A DNA stretch of 64,000 nucleotides. It comes from Rhipicephalus microplus. Its lineage: Eukaryota > Arthropoda > Arachnida > Ixodida > Ixodidae. The notes under the pieces were generated by a model that was not told the DNA's origin, did not search any database, and worked only from the letters and a program-made list of their open reading frames with translations. Position numbers and translations under genes: made by a program. The stretch lies in assembly GCF_043290135.1 (NCBI RefSeq), contig NC_134710.1, positions 257,502,092 through 257,566,091 on the forward strand, in the 5' to 3' direction. Each line of letters starts with the position of its first letter. Position 1 is the first letter of the stretch. Positions 53,941-64,000 of the stretch are shown in pieces.

Positions 53941-56900
53941 AATAAATATTCTGCAGTAACCAATAAAATTTTGACAAAGACGGAGAAAATGGTGTTTTTA
54001 CCTATCCTAGGGCTTCATTTCCGCAATTTAGTGGTCGAAGAAAAAATATGGTCAATACATCATTATGTAGTATGCTTTTCTGGTTATCTACTCACAAATT
54101 ATTAAAAGAGCAATTTGGGTTTTAGGTGGGAAAAGCTTTTTGAACAGAACCGCCGGAACAAAGTTGCTCTTCATTGCACGGCATGTTGGCACATAATATT
54201 GCTGCACAAAGTGTCATGATGAAATGCCATTAGCCATGGTGCATTTTCCGCCCACTCAAGAAGTCATCGATGCGGATTCCACTGAGCATTTGTGGTGGCT
54301 GTTGCTTACTTGTTCAGAGTTACATTGCTTATCACTGTTCGTGTCTCAATGTGGTGCTACACGCAGCATTATCACTCATATCAGTGACATACAGTTCACT
54401 CATATCAGTGACATATCAGTGACATACACAATAAAAGAATAAGCTTTTTTTTCTAATGAACCCTAGAATTTCGCTATCATATGATTATTAAAATCCTGCG
54501 TTTTGCTATATTTTCTAGTGGCCTAAGATAATGTAAATGGAAACAAACTGTCATTGTCATGAAAGACCTGCCTCTTTGCATTTAAAAAAAATTTTACACA
54601 GTAATGGCTCTAAGAAACCATTTTATCATTTTATGTGAATTAATATGTATTACACGGTATCACTCCATTGCACAAAATTAGTAGCACTTCCACATTATCA
54701 AAATATTTCATAAAAATATTTGAATAACTGCTAAGTTCATATTTTTCAGCATGTTTTTTCTTACCACGATTATGATCAAAAAACCACTTGGCACAGTTGA
54801 TATGAAACAACGCAGAATAAAATTGTGACGGTGAAACATACAGTTGTCTGTGGGTGTTGAACTGGGGACAAGTGATCACGGTACTAAAATGCAAAAAATA
54901 AGTATTTAGGACAAATGTCTCAATAAGACCGTTGATCCCAAGTAGTTTATTTAAATGCAAGAACCGAATCAGCAGCCTCCATTAAAAGGCTATGCGCCAC
55001 CACTGAACATTGACAAACGGAGTGAAACATGCAGCTGGAATGCTACAGGAAAGTTATTTTTACTATGAAATTATGGTTCATGGCATTCTGTTAAGGAGTA
55101 TAGGAATCAAAAATACCCTTCGTTTAGTGCCTCGTTTCCCAGCTAGTGCGTCTGTCAATCATGGTGATGATGCCACGCTTTTTTTGTAGTTCAGAATGTG
55201 TATCTAGCACAGGGACTAGCATATACAAGGACACTAATCCTTGTATGTGCTAATCCTGTATATGAATATGTGCTAGTCACAGGTACCATATATAGGACAC
55301 TCCTGTATGAAGCATATACAGTAAATCTGCAGGCGGCTTCTCATTCACGCTCTTGGTGTCCCCTCTGAGTGCCAACCGTAGTGACGCAGGCAGCTGTACT
55401 TGATCAGCATTGCAAAGTAATTCAGTACGGCCCCTCAATTCTGTGATTGCCGCTTTGTGCTGCATCTTGGGTTAATATATTCGTGTTTGTTGATATCTTG
55501 TCACGAGTGCTTTTTCTGCGTTGTGTAAGAGTTGATGAATCTAGCTGCAGTGTCTTTGAGTACTATGGTGGTGGAGAGCGTGGCGTAAGCCTCGTGCAAA
55601 CCTATCTCTGCGGATGTGAAGCACAACTGTGTCAAGTATGCAGCCAATACAGTCAACTTCTGAGGAAGGGGCAAAATGTGTACCGGAATATTAGGTTAAT
55701 TTTAAAGACGAATTGAAACTAACACTGCTATTTACCATTCAGACATAGTCTAAAGTAACCTGCACACGCTACGCCAAATGATTCAGCCATTGTAATAACC
55801 ATAAATTACAACAGACACTTTTCTTTGTCAAGTAAAGGTGCATCGTTAAAGTTACACTTGATGTGTTAACAGTGCACTAGCTCAAAATGATGCTAAATTT
55901 GTCTATGTTGCAGGGGTATCAGTATGCCACAGGTGAAACATACTTACTACATATATCGATTAGCTTCACAATACAAAAATTGATTTGAGAGAATTCGTTA
56001 CCACTTCTGACAGTCACACCGCACTTTTAACTTCTTTGCAACATTGTACTGGAGAAGTGTCTGTGAGGAGTAGGAGGAATGCTCAAAAAGATTAGTGGCT
56101 TAAGCAAGCCTTCACAGAACATTTATGGACCAAATAAAAACTTTTTCAGCTGCACATACAGGCAGGTGACAATATTTTTTTTAATTAGGGAGGTTTAGGT
56201 ACCGGAAGGTACCATTTTGCAGCACAGACTTAGTATCACCAAAAGTCAAGGTGGCAGCACCCATTGCTAGAATAGTCTTATCATTACTTTTAAGACATCA
56301 CAAACCGAACTGAAAGCTGTGCTTAGTTCATAGAAAGCAGTAAATATAAAAAAATGCATGGGATCACTTGCATGCATCTGTCTTCAAAGGTTCAAAGTTG
56401 TAAAAGTCGTAGTGCTAGACAATGAGAAGATGTGAATGACAAATGAAATGTACCAGCACCACTCAGCGGTGCAAACTGAGAAAGAATGTAACATTTATAA
56501 GTTGCACTCGTTTTTACAAAGTCCACATTAAAGTTCGCTCGAAGTGTGCGAGTAGTGAATTTTGGATACAGCTCGAATACGAATAAAATAGTGATGCCGA
56601 ATTAAATATGAATGGTAAGCAAAAACTGTTTGAATAGCTTTTAAATATAAGTAGACCATTTTAAAAACGGTCCTAGAACATAAGAACATATTATTTGAAG
56701 CAAATATTCACAAACTTTTGCCAAAGACCATTAAAATCAGTTTTATTACGAGATAAAATACTACAGTTATGAAAATTAATGTAACCTCGTATACAGCAGG
56801 AACTAGAGCCTTCATAATATTTTATTGTAATTGTAGGTTCACACACAGTGCTCACTAACATTATCAATGTGAGGCTGTTGCCTGATTTTAAATAAAATTG

Positions 56901-57059
56901 GGGGACACAAAACTAGACAATTTTCAGCCAAACACCGCAGATACAACTAAAGATGAAATGATGCAGATCAACCAGTCATCACAGCATGGCCTGTGCACCG
57001 AAAGCATGTAACAATCGGTGTTTAAATCTACATCTGCACACATAGGTCGGCAAACTCGC
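53941..57059. other. Gene-free AT-rich DNA with small repeats
   Basis: No gene recognised. An ACTCATATCAGTGACATA unit repeats about 2.5 times at 54372-54430. A 15-bp hairpin (TAGCATATACAAGGA, 55217-55231, inverted at 55238-55252, one mismatch) lies in a TATAC-rich stretch. Confidence 0.5.
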
Positions 57060-57345
57060 CCACAAGTCAACTCACTCAGACTCAAATTGAGGTGTGAGTC
57101 TAAGTGAATCTGACTGAGTTATACTTAAGTGAGTCCGAGTTCAAGCGAGTCTGCTTGAGCAATTTTTTGATGAGTCCGGCAGAGTTGTACTTTTGTAAAT
57201 CTGAAGGAGTCCACTTGAGGAAAATTTTTGTTAGTCTGAATCAGAGTGAGTCCGGTTGATGAAAACATTCATGAATCTGAGTGAGTTTGCTTCAGCAGAA
57301 TTTTGGTTAGTCTGGGTCTTAGCGAGTCTGAAGCGAAAAACATGT
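57060..57345 (+). repeat. Degenerate GAGTCYGAGTGAGT array
   Basis: GAGTC/GTCTGA/GTCCGA motifs recur about every 12-36 nt over ~280 bp, with no strict period. It looks like an old, eroded short-repeat array. Confidence 0.7.
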
Positions 57346-57812
57346 GAGCCTACGTGGGCCCTATTTATTTGGCTGACCAGTGGTTCCAAATATTTAATAC
57401 CTCCCACTATGCCGCCCCTTGTAATCGTACTGATGTTCTGGCTTATGAAGCCCAAGAATTTACTTTTCAAAATATAATACTGTCTGTTTCGCCACACCCC
57501 TGAAATTCGTTCCAGGGGTGGTCGTTGATAAACACCACTGATATCTTTAAATAAAATACATTTACTGGATAACAACTGTTCATAACTCTTTTTTAAAGGT
57601 ACGGAATCAAATAATATCACTCATAGCACCGATTAAGAGAGATACTAATGTTAATAAATATTGCCAACATGACTAAAAAGCCAATTCTATGCTAACACAA
57701 TATAGTATGAAATAGTAATGGCACCACACCTCTAAAAGCTCATGCAATGTATATAGCATACCTCCAAGATGCACAGCTATTAGTAGCACTTCTTGCTATG
57801 TCTTTGGCCATG

Positions 57813-60395
57813 GAATGAATGAATGCAAAACCTTATTTCATATTTTTTTTCCGGCGAAGGTCGCGCCCTCAGTTCAGGGCCCCTGTGGCCTTTGCCATAT
57901 TGCAAGCTCTAAATCAGCTTGAGATGTTTTTCAGGTTTTGAGCAGGACAGCGCAGCCTCCCACTGCTCCGGTATTGGTGTGCAGTTTCTTGGCACTATCT
58001 GTGTGTGTTGGCAGGCCCATGTCACATGGTCAAGTGTGGGGTGTTCTCTGCATAGCGGGCATTTGTTGGCGTAAATTGACGGCTAGATTTTACTCACAAG
58101 ACTGAGATTGCGGAATGTAATAATCTGCTGCTGTTTCCAGGCAACCGACTACTCTCTGCTGAGGTCTTTGTGGCAAAGGAGGTATGTCCTTCTGAGGGCT
58201 CTCTGGTGTTCTAAATTGCTCCACAATGTCTAGTAACTGTGGCTGGTTTCTCGTCACTGTGCGCCCCTTGCTCAGCGTATGCTCGGGCAATGGCGTCGGC
58301 AGGCGGTTCCCTGTCACAGTTTAATGGTCTAGTGTCCACGTAATGGAGCAGCTCGAGAAAGTGATTTTTCTTTCTTTGAGTATGTGGACGGCAGCAGTGG
58401 ATATGCATCCACTGCTGTACCGCCAACACACTTCTTGCAAGTCAGTTGTAGTAGACCCTTCGCTCTTGTATGTGATGGTGAGTGCGATTGCTACTTCCTC
58501 AGCATCGAGGATGTTGTTGCTTCTGATCGAAGCACTACTGACTTTTCTGAGCTGGTAATCAATAACGCTTACAACGCCCGGTCACGGTGGTCTAGTGGCT
58601 AAGGTACTCGACTGCTGACCCGCAGGTTGAGGGATCGAATCCCGGCTGCATTTCTGATGGAAGCGAAAATGTTGTAGGCCCGTCTGCTCGGATTTAGGTG
58701 CACGTTAAAGAACCCCAGGTGGTCGAAATTTTCGGAGCCCTCCACTACGGCGTCTCTCATAATCATATGGTGGTTTTGGGACGTTAAACCCCACATATCA
58801 ATCAACTCTTACTACTGTCCCGGAGTGCTCTCTGTATGTGGTCGCGTCAATGTAAAATACGTCGGTTTTAATCTTGAAATTTTTTTCGTGTGCTTCTGAT
58901 CTGGCTTTTATTCAGGCCTTATGTATATTTGGAAGCATGTTTCGAGGTATTGGGCTGAATTCAATGATCTGGAGAATGTCCTTAGGTATGCGCGCTGTGC
59001 TATTGATTTCTCTGCAAGCATCCCTCATGCCCAATGTCTGCAATGTGTACCTGCTTGCAAGAGTCAGCAGTAGTCTAATTTTCTGTACAAGATGTGCCTC
59101 GATGTGTTCTTGCACCGTGTTGTTTATCCCGAGTTTAAGAAATTTTTCTGTCAAGGTGCTGACTGGTAGACCAAGGGCGCATTTGTAGGCTTTTTTAAGG
59201 ATTGCCTCTAATTGTTCTTTTTCCTGCACGAGTAGTGTTCAATAGGGGACACTGTATACAATCCTTCTGACCACGAGCACCTGTACTAGGCTACAAGTGT
59301 CCTCCTCCTTCATACCACGTCTTCTGCTTGAGATTCTAGGGATCATCCTCGTGATCTCCGCTGTACTGTTTGACAGCTGACTGATGGTGTGGTCTATATG
59401 ACATTCATTTACTTTGTACCCACATGTTGAAAATCTTAATTTGGGATACTTCAGGAATCTTCTTCCCCCCTTACATAGATGTCTATGGAGATTTGCAGAT
59501 CGTATCCTCATCTGTAGACTCTCAGGACTTCAAATTTCTCTGGGGAGCAGACAAGGCCGCATTGTTGCATGTCATGAACTTCACCTGCTGCGTGTTGCAG
59601 AAGGTCTTGTTTTTGTCCTAAAGATCCTCTTGTTACCCAGATGGTCACATCGTTTGTGTAGATGGCAGGTCTGAGTCCTTCAATTTTTTCGAGGTTTCAG
59701 GCTAAGTCGATTATAACGATGTTAAACATCATCGGAGATATCACACATGCTTGGGGTGTTCCTTTTGTGTGTGTATTAAACGTGTTAGTTTAGATGCCTC
59801 GTATACCAATTGTGGCGGTTCTGTAACTGAGCAAAGCTTTTATGTAGTTGTGTATTCTCTTTCCACAACTTCATTTGCTAAGTCCCTCTAGCACAGCCTT
59901 ATGAGTGACGTCGAAAGCAGCCTTAAGATCAAGTGCAAGTAATACGTTTTCGGCATATTTTGGGACATTGGTAAGCACCTCCTCCTTGATTTGTAGGAGG
60001 ACGTCCTGTGTTGAGAGGCATTTTTGGAAGTCAAACATGGTGTGCGGAATGAGTTCGTTATCTTCCTGGTGGGTCTCCAGCCTCTGAAGCACAATTTTCT
60101 CGTATACTTTTCCCAAATATGAGGTCAATGAAATGGGTCTTAGATTTTCCAAACTGGGAGCTTTTCTGGACTTTGGAATCATTATTATTTCCACATGTTT
60201 CCATTCGTTTGGGATGGTACCTTCTTCCCAATGTTTGTTGATAAATTCTGTAAACTTTGTGACAGATTTGTCATCAAGGTTAGACGAACCCACTACCACA
60301 GAAGTAGTTCGACATGCTATGCTGTTGGCCACAGAGCTAATCTCGTTCGCAGTGGGGCAATTTCGAAATTTGTTTGAATTTCTAACGAACCATTA
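57813..60395 (-). pseudogene. Second LINE (non-LTR) with RT and C-terminal zinc motif, minus strand
   Basis: Frame 60332-59871 has EGTIPNEWKHVEIIMIPKSR, LRPISLTSYLGKVYEKIVLQ and LLALDLKAAFDVTHKAVLEGL (first RT catalytic Asp). Later frames (59229-58912, 58429-58090) are thumb-to-C-terminal pieces, and near 58060-57900 lies CPLCREHPTLDHVTWAC (CCHC). It ends with a (CATT)n tail at 57826-57813. Several frameshifts, a 5' truncation and a Ruka insertion break it. The FADD/YADD block was not located. Confidence 0.75.
58576..58803 (+). mobile_element. Ruka SINE, copy 4, inside the LINE
   Basis: GCCCGGTCACGGTGGTCTAG start, A box TGGTCTAGTGG, B box GGATCGAATCC, and a body lacking ~8 nt after CCCGGCTGC. 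The flanks AACGCTTACAAC (58564-58575) and AACTCTTACTAC (58804-58815) match at 10 of 12. It is inserted antisense to the LINE. Confidence 0.9.
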
Positions 60396-61555
60396 GGAGT
60401 TTCTTTCTGTAAAACCCATAATTTTGGTGGTGTAATAGTGGTTTTTATGCATTGCACTGGCTCGCACTGATGTGCTTATAGAGTACACCATTGACAGTCT
60501 ATGGCAAAGTAGAAATAGTGATTTATTTTAATGCATGCTAAGAAATTTACGTGATCTTTTTCCAGAGAAGAGCACGTAGCCCAGCAAAGTACCAACAGCT
60601 GGAAGAACTAAATAATTCTCGATCATTCCATTATTCTGTCTCTAGCCTAATTCACAAGCGTTCGAAATCAACACCATCAATAAACGAACATGACTGTACG
60701 ATGGCATGGAAGTGGGCTGTGCAGCGTGCTCTGAAACATGGGCCACTTTTATTATGCAACATCGTGATCCACACTGACTTTGATTTACAGTTATGTACTT
60801 AATCAATGAAGAATGAGTGCAATGCTGCGGCTTCATCCTTCATGTAGCTTCAAAGACTACAAAGCAGTACGAATCGCGAGCATCAAGCTCCCCTTTTCTC
60901 TCTGTTGCATTGAACCACTTGTGTCCTCAGATGCCACTTTGGTTTTTCTACGAATAAATGTGGTGATTGTGAAAGTTATGAGTGCCAAGCAAGTTATTCA
61001 CAAGAACGAGAGACTGGATGGGCACTTATGATCGCCTTGTGAAGCCATTGTTTTGCGCTGAAAATTACTCGATAGCTATGTACCATCTCAAGGAATTTCA
61101 GGTCCTGTTAAAATGTAGCGTCGACAGAGACCATTGGCTTTTGTCATGTCATTTGCTACAAATTAAACAGCGGTTGCATTATTTAGGGCACCTTGAAAGT
61201 TGTAGCACCCCGGTTTCAAGAAGGAAGGGGGTAGAAACACACTGTTCATGCCGTACGTCATGTTTCATGATTATAAAAAACAAATTTCTTCAAGCTTTAA
61301 TGTGGTAAAAGAATTTTGTTATCTCTCAACAATCAGAAGACGTTTGAACTTTAATGACATCTTTGAATTCTTGAGTCTCGGTACGAGATCTTGCTTCCAT
61401 ATTTTCTCAACACGTCTGCAGTTCAGTCGTACCAACACAATAGAAATGCCTGTGTTTGTGTATTTTTCTTTTCTTTTCAAACAATTTTCTGTTCATAGTC
61501 CGATTTAAAGTGCGGAAGTACTTTCTGTGGTTCCTCACCTGTTTATGCAGTCCAC
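60396..61555. other. Gene-free DNA
   Basis: Short frames only and no recognised protein or repeat. Confidence 0.45.
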
Positions 61556-62200
61556 ATGGAAAAAAGCTTGATGGCACAGGTGTTTCCTAGGGTAAAGTTT
61601 CTCGTACCAATTTTTGCACTTTTTGTGCGTCCCAAGGACTGCAGGGAGCATACAAAACAAAGCAACGTGCTCGACACCACGCCATTGGGACTGGTATGGT
61701 GGTCAAACTGCTCTCAATGTTCTGTCATTACTCTCTGTTTGGTGTTCCATTGACGGAGGTTATTCTTGTGCTGCCACATTCTTTCACGAAAGTTCTTGGT
61801 TTCATCAACATACGAAGCGGGGCAGTCGGCACATGGGATCTGACACACTACGTACTGTGCTTTTTTTCCGCATTTGCGTGGTTTTTGGGCTGAGGGATGC
61901 AACTGCCGATTGTGGTGGATGGCCTGTGGAAAACATCGACCCCTGCCCTTCTTTTTGTTAACTGGGGCCTGTAGGAGATTGACACGCGGTGTCACATTTA
62001 TCCCGCCCTTTCTCTTACAGAGAGCTCTGCGAGTAAACGTGCTTGGTGCCGAGCTCACGGATTATATTCACTCTGTTTTCCACCTCTGTGGTGACGATTG
62101 GTGGTAGGACAGTCGGTTATTTTGATTGGAGCCTGTTTTTTTCTCCAGTTTTCTGTATTCTTGCCCAAGGTGATTTCGAACATTTTTGCTTATGGGAATT
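61556..62200 (-). pseudogene. Penelope-like element, GIY-YIG endonuclease fragment
   Basis: Minus frame 62058-61714 reads SSAPSTFTRRALCKRK, then [32 protein letters not shown] and MTEH. The Y-x-IPC-xDC…SYVxET block is the GIY-YIG core that ends Penelope-like retroelements; here the usual Gly of YVGET is Asp. The frame continues past the stop region as EQFDHHTSPNG. No RT domain is recognised upstream, so only the C-terminal part remains. Confidence 0.65.
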
Positions 62201-62655
62201 GACCATGGATATGCACGTACGTGGTTGCTTTTTAGGGGAGGCTTGCACTAACTGACTTGGAAAGCTGGTGGGGTTCGCTAAAAAGCCTCACCGAGAGCTG
62301 CCAAGTACAAAAAGTTTAGCTGAGGATCATGAGAAGGCACAGAGATAGCACAGCAACATGAAAGCAGAGGAGCCATTGAGGCAACACTTTTCTTCACCAC
62401 TATCCCGCTTTTAGCCCTACATTGCCTGTTGTGAAAATCGTGTGTAATGTTAAATTACTCTTTACTATAAACATATATGCACGAGAAATAACTTCGTTTT
62501 GTATGTTGAAAGCCATGACATATTGCCTTATTACTTTCTTCAAGTTTTGTTATCACCCCATTACGCTATGGTCAGCGCGAACTGCGCCTACGATGTTCGA
62601 AAAACTTCGAGGCTTTAGTAGATCATTTTGTTAAGATTATGTCCACTTCAAGAAC
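62201..62655. other. Gene-free DNA between the Penelope fragment and Gypsy-3
   Basis: Nothing recognised. Confidence 0.4.
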
Positions 62656-63020
62656 GTCACAGATTATTCGGGAACCTACTTCGCCGCTAGCGGTATTGCT
62701 AGGATATTCGATGGCAAGGGTATAAATGCCTACACACTTCACCACTTGTCAGTTTATCGACAGCCAATGCTCCGTTCGCCGCTGGCACAGGTTCGTCCAA
62801 ATAACCTCGCAGTGTGCTCCATTCGTCCACGTCATGACCCCGTGACATCTTGTGGAGGTGCTGTTTCTTCCATGTACCGGACGCCTCCGTCAAGCTGTAA
62901 ATCCAGCCCACGCCGCAAAGAAGACACCGACACCAGCAACGAGCAGCGAGTTAGCCGCAGGCAACAAGTCTGCAACCGGAGTACGGGCTTTTACCGGAAA
63001 AGACTCGGAAGACCAGGACC
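62656..63020 (+). promoter_or_regulatory. Gypsy-3 leader / probable 5' LTR part
   Basis: GGGTATAAATGCC gives a TATA box at 62721-62727, followed by sequence typical of a gypsy leader up to the Gag ATG at 63021. The LTR start, LTR end and primer binding site could not be placed with certainty. Confidence 0.5.
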
Positions 63021-64000
63021 ATGACATCGACCGCGGCAACGATGACAACTGCTACGCCCCTGCCCGCAATCGTGATGCAGCACCAAAGGGAACCACCGAT
63101 TTTCCGTGGGTCATCGTTTGAAGATCCGGAGACCAGGCTGGAGACCTAGTCTGGGTGGCCACCCTGAACCACTGGGACACAGAAGAGAAGCTACACTGCG
63201 TCTACTTTTATTTGGAGGACGTGGCTATAGGACCTGGCTTGAGAATCGGGAGTCTGCCCTTCAAACATGAGATCTCTTCCACGGCGTATTCCTGGATACG
63301 TTCAGGAGCATCACCGGATGCAATAAAAGAGTCGCGAGGTTGCTGGAAACGAAGATGCAACTTCCAAATGAAAATGTTACAATCTTCGTGGAAGAAATGA
63401 CGCAACTTTTGCACCACACTGACCTCGACATGCTTGAGGAGAAAAAAGTTCATTTTACATGTGAGTGGTCAAGCAAGAATACTTCGCTGGACTGATCTGA
63501 AACCCCCCGAAGACTGTGCAGGAATTCCTATCGGAAGCAAGATCAGTCGAGAAAACACTGGAAATCCGAACCCGCCATTACAATCGGCGAACGATTGCAG
63601 CTCTGACAACCTTCGCGAAACGATACGATCGCGATCGTACGGGAAGAGCTGCGTGAATTGTTGCCAGCCTCACAGCCTCCTGTTGGCCCAATCGCCAAGG
63701 TTGTACGCCAGGAAGTCCAGCAATTTTTACGGACACCCGAACCAGCTCAGCCCGAACCAGCCTGAGCCACAAGCCATAAGCTATGCTGCTGCAGCCCACC
63801 GTCACTTCCCTCCTCCACGCCTACGCCAAAACACCACCCCGTCGCACTTTCGTCGCCAGACGCCACCGCCGCCACCACCACAACCGACGTCCTAACGTTC
63901 ACCAGATGGCCAGTGCAGCGTGCTGAGGACACAACGCCGAGGAAAACCGACGTTTGGCAGGCACCTGACAACCGCCCACTCTACTACCACTGCAGCAAGG
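63021..64000 (+). pseudogene. Gypsy-3 gag, broken, continues past the window
   Basis: From the ATG at 63021, blocks in shifting frames give PLPAIVMQHQREPPIFRGSS, VATLNHWDTEEKLHCVYFYL, MQLPNENVTIFVEEM-type and NPPKTVQEFLSEA-type Gag capsid motifs. A proline-rich linker (SYAAAAHRHFPPPRLRQ) follows, and at the right edge LYYHCSK, the first half of a CX2C zinc knuckle. At least one stop (…RLET-stop near 63147) and several frameshifts. This is a Retrotrans_gag-type capsid of a Ty3/Gypsy element, different from Gypsy-1 and Gypsy-2; pol must lie beyond the window. Confidence 0.75.

Noticed and set aside
58599..58805. 68-codon minus-strand frame, similar to frames near 8820 and 51250
   Set aside because: All are antisense translations of Ruka SINE copies; the similarity is that of the SINE.

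Overview
This is animal nuclear DNA, almost certainly from a hard tick of the metastriate (Rhipicephalus-like) group. Three things point there. There is one spliced host gene with GT/AG introns. There are several copies of a ~240-bp tRNA-headed SINE that I recognise as the tick family Ruka. The rest is a dense, nested set of decayed retrotransposons of kinds typical of tick genomes. There are no operons, rRNA genes, CRISPR arrays or bacterial-style genes.

Host gene: a complete torsin gene (ER-lumenal/nuclear-envelope AAA+ ATPase) lies on the + strand from 18351 to 46975. Its five coding exons (18351-18567, 25532-25797, 27786-27961, 45716-45840, 46713-46975) sum to 1047 nt, i.e. 348 codons plus stop, with every splice phase consistent. 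It carries a signal peptide, the torsin-type Walker A with Asn, Walker B, sensor 1 and the GCK motif near the C-terminus. Its introns hold much of the window's mobile DNA, and intron 3 alone is 17.8 kb.

Layout. 1-2133: 3' part of an uninterrupted CACTA/EnSpm-like transposase ORF. 3198-3828: a 0.6-kb inverted-repeat element with a 9-10 bp target duplication. 4978-9555: Gypsy-1 (minus strand), broken by a TA-flanked 1.56-kb DNA element and by a Ruka SINE. 9447-10375: inverted repeats, microsatellites and a duplicated tRNA-headed SINE ending in a 73-bp perfect palindrome. 13222-13553: an unnamed retroposon with a 14-bp target duplication. 15480-16617: a LINE 3' end with an internal tandem duplication and an inserted RTE tail.

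Torsin introns. Intron 1 holds a foldback element, a LINE fragment split by Ruka, a piggyBac-like remnant and a Tigger-like MITE. Intron 2 holds an old SINE. Intron 3 holds a ~97-bp minisatellite made of SINE tails, a Ruka remnant, Gypsy-2 (minus), an I-clade LINE (+) and an almost full-length RTE LINE. The RTE has a tRNA-like 5' head, and its layout looks like a twin-priming inversion.

Downstream of torsin: a solo LTR (49744-50279), a LINE fragment, a Ruka copy, two foldback structures, a GAGTC-rich degenerate array, a minus-strand LINE with a Ruka insertion (57813-60395), a Penelope-type GIY-YIG fragment (61556-62200), and the 5' part of a third Gypsy (leader and gag) that runs off the right edge. 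The autonomous elements are almost all inactivated by stops and frameshifts; the CACTA ORF is the exception.
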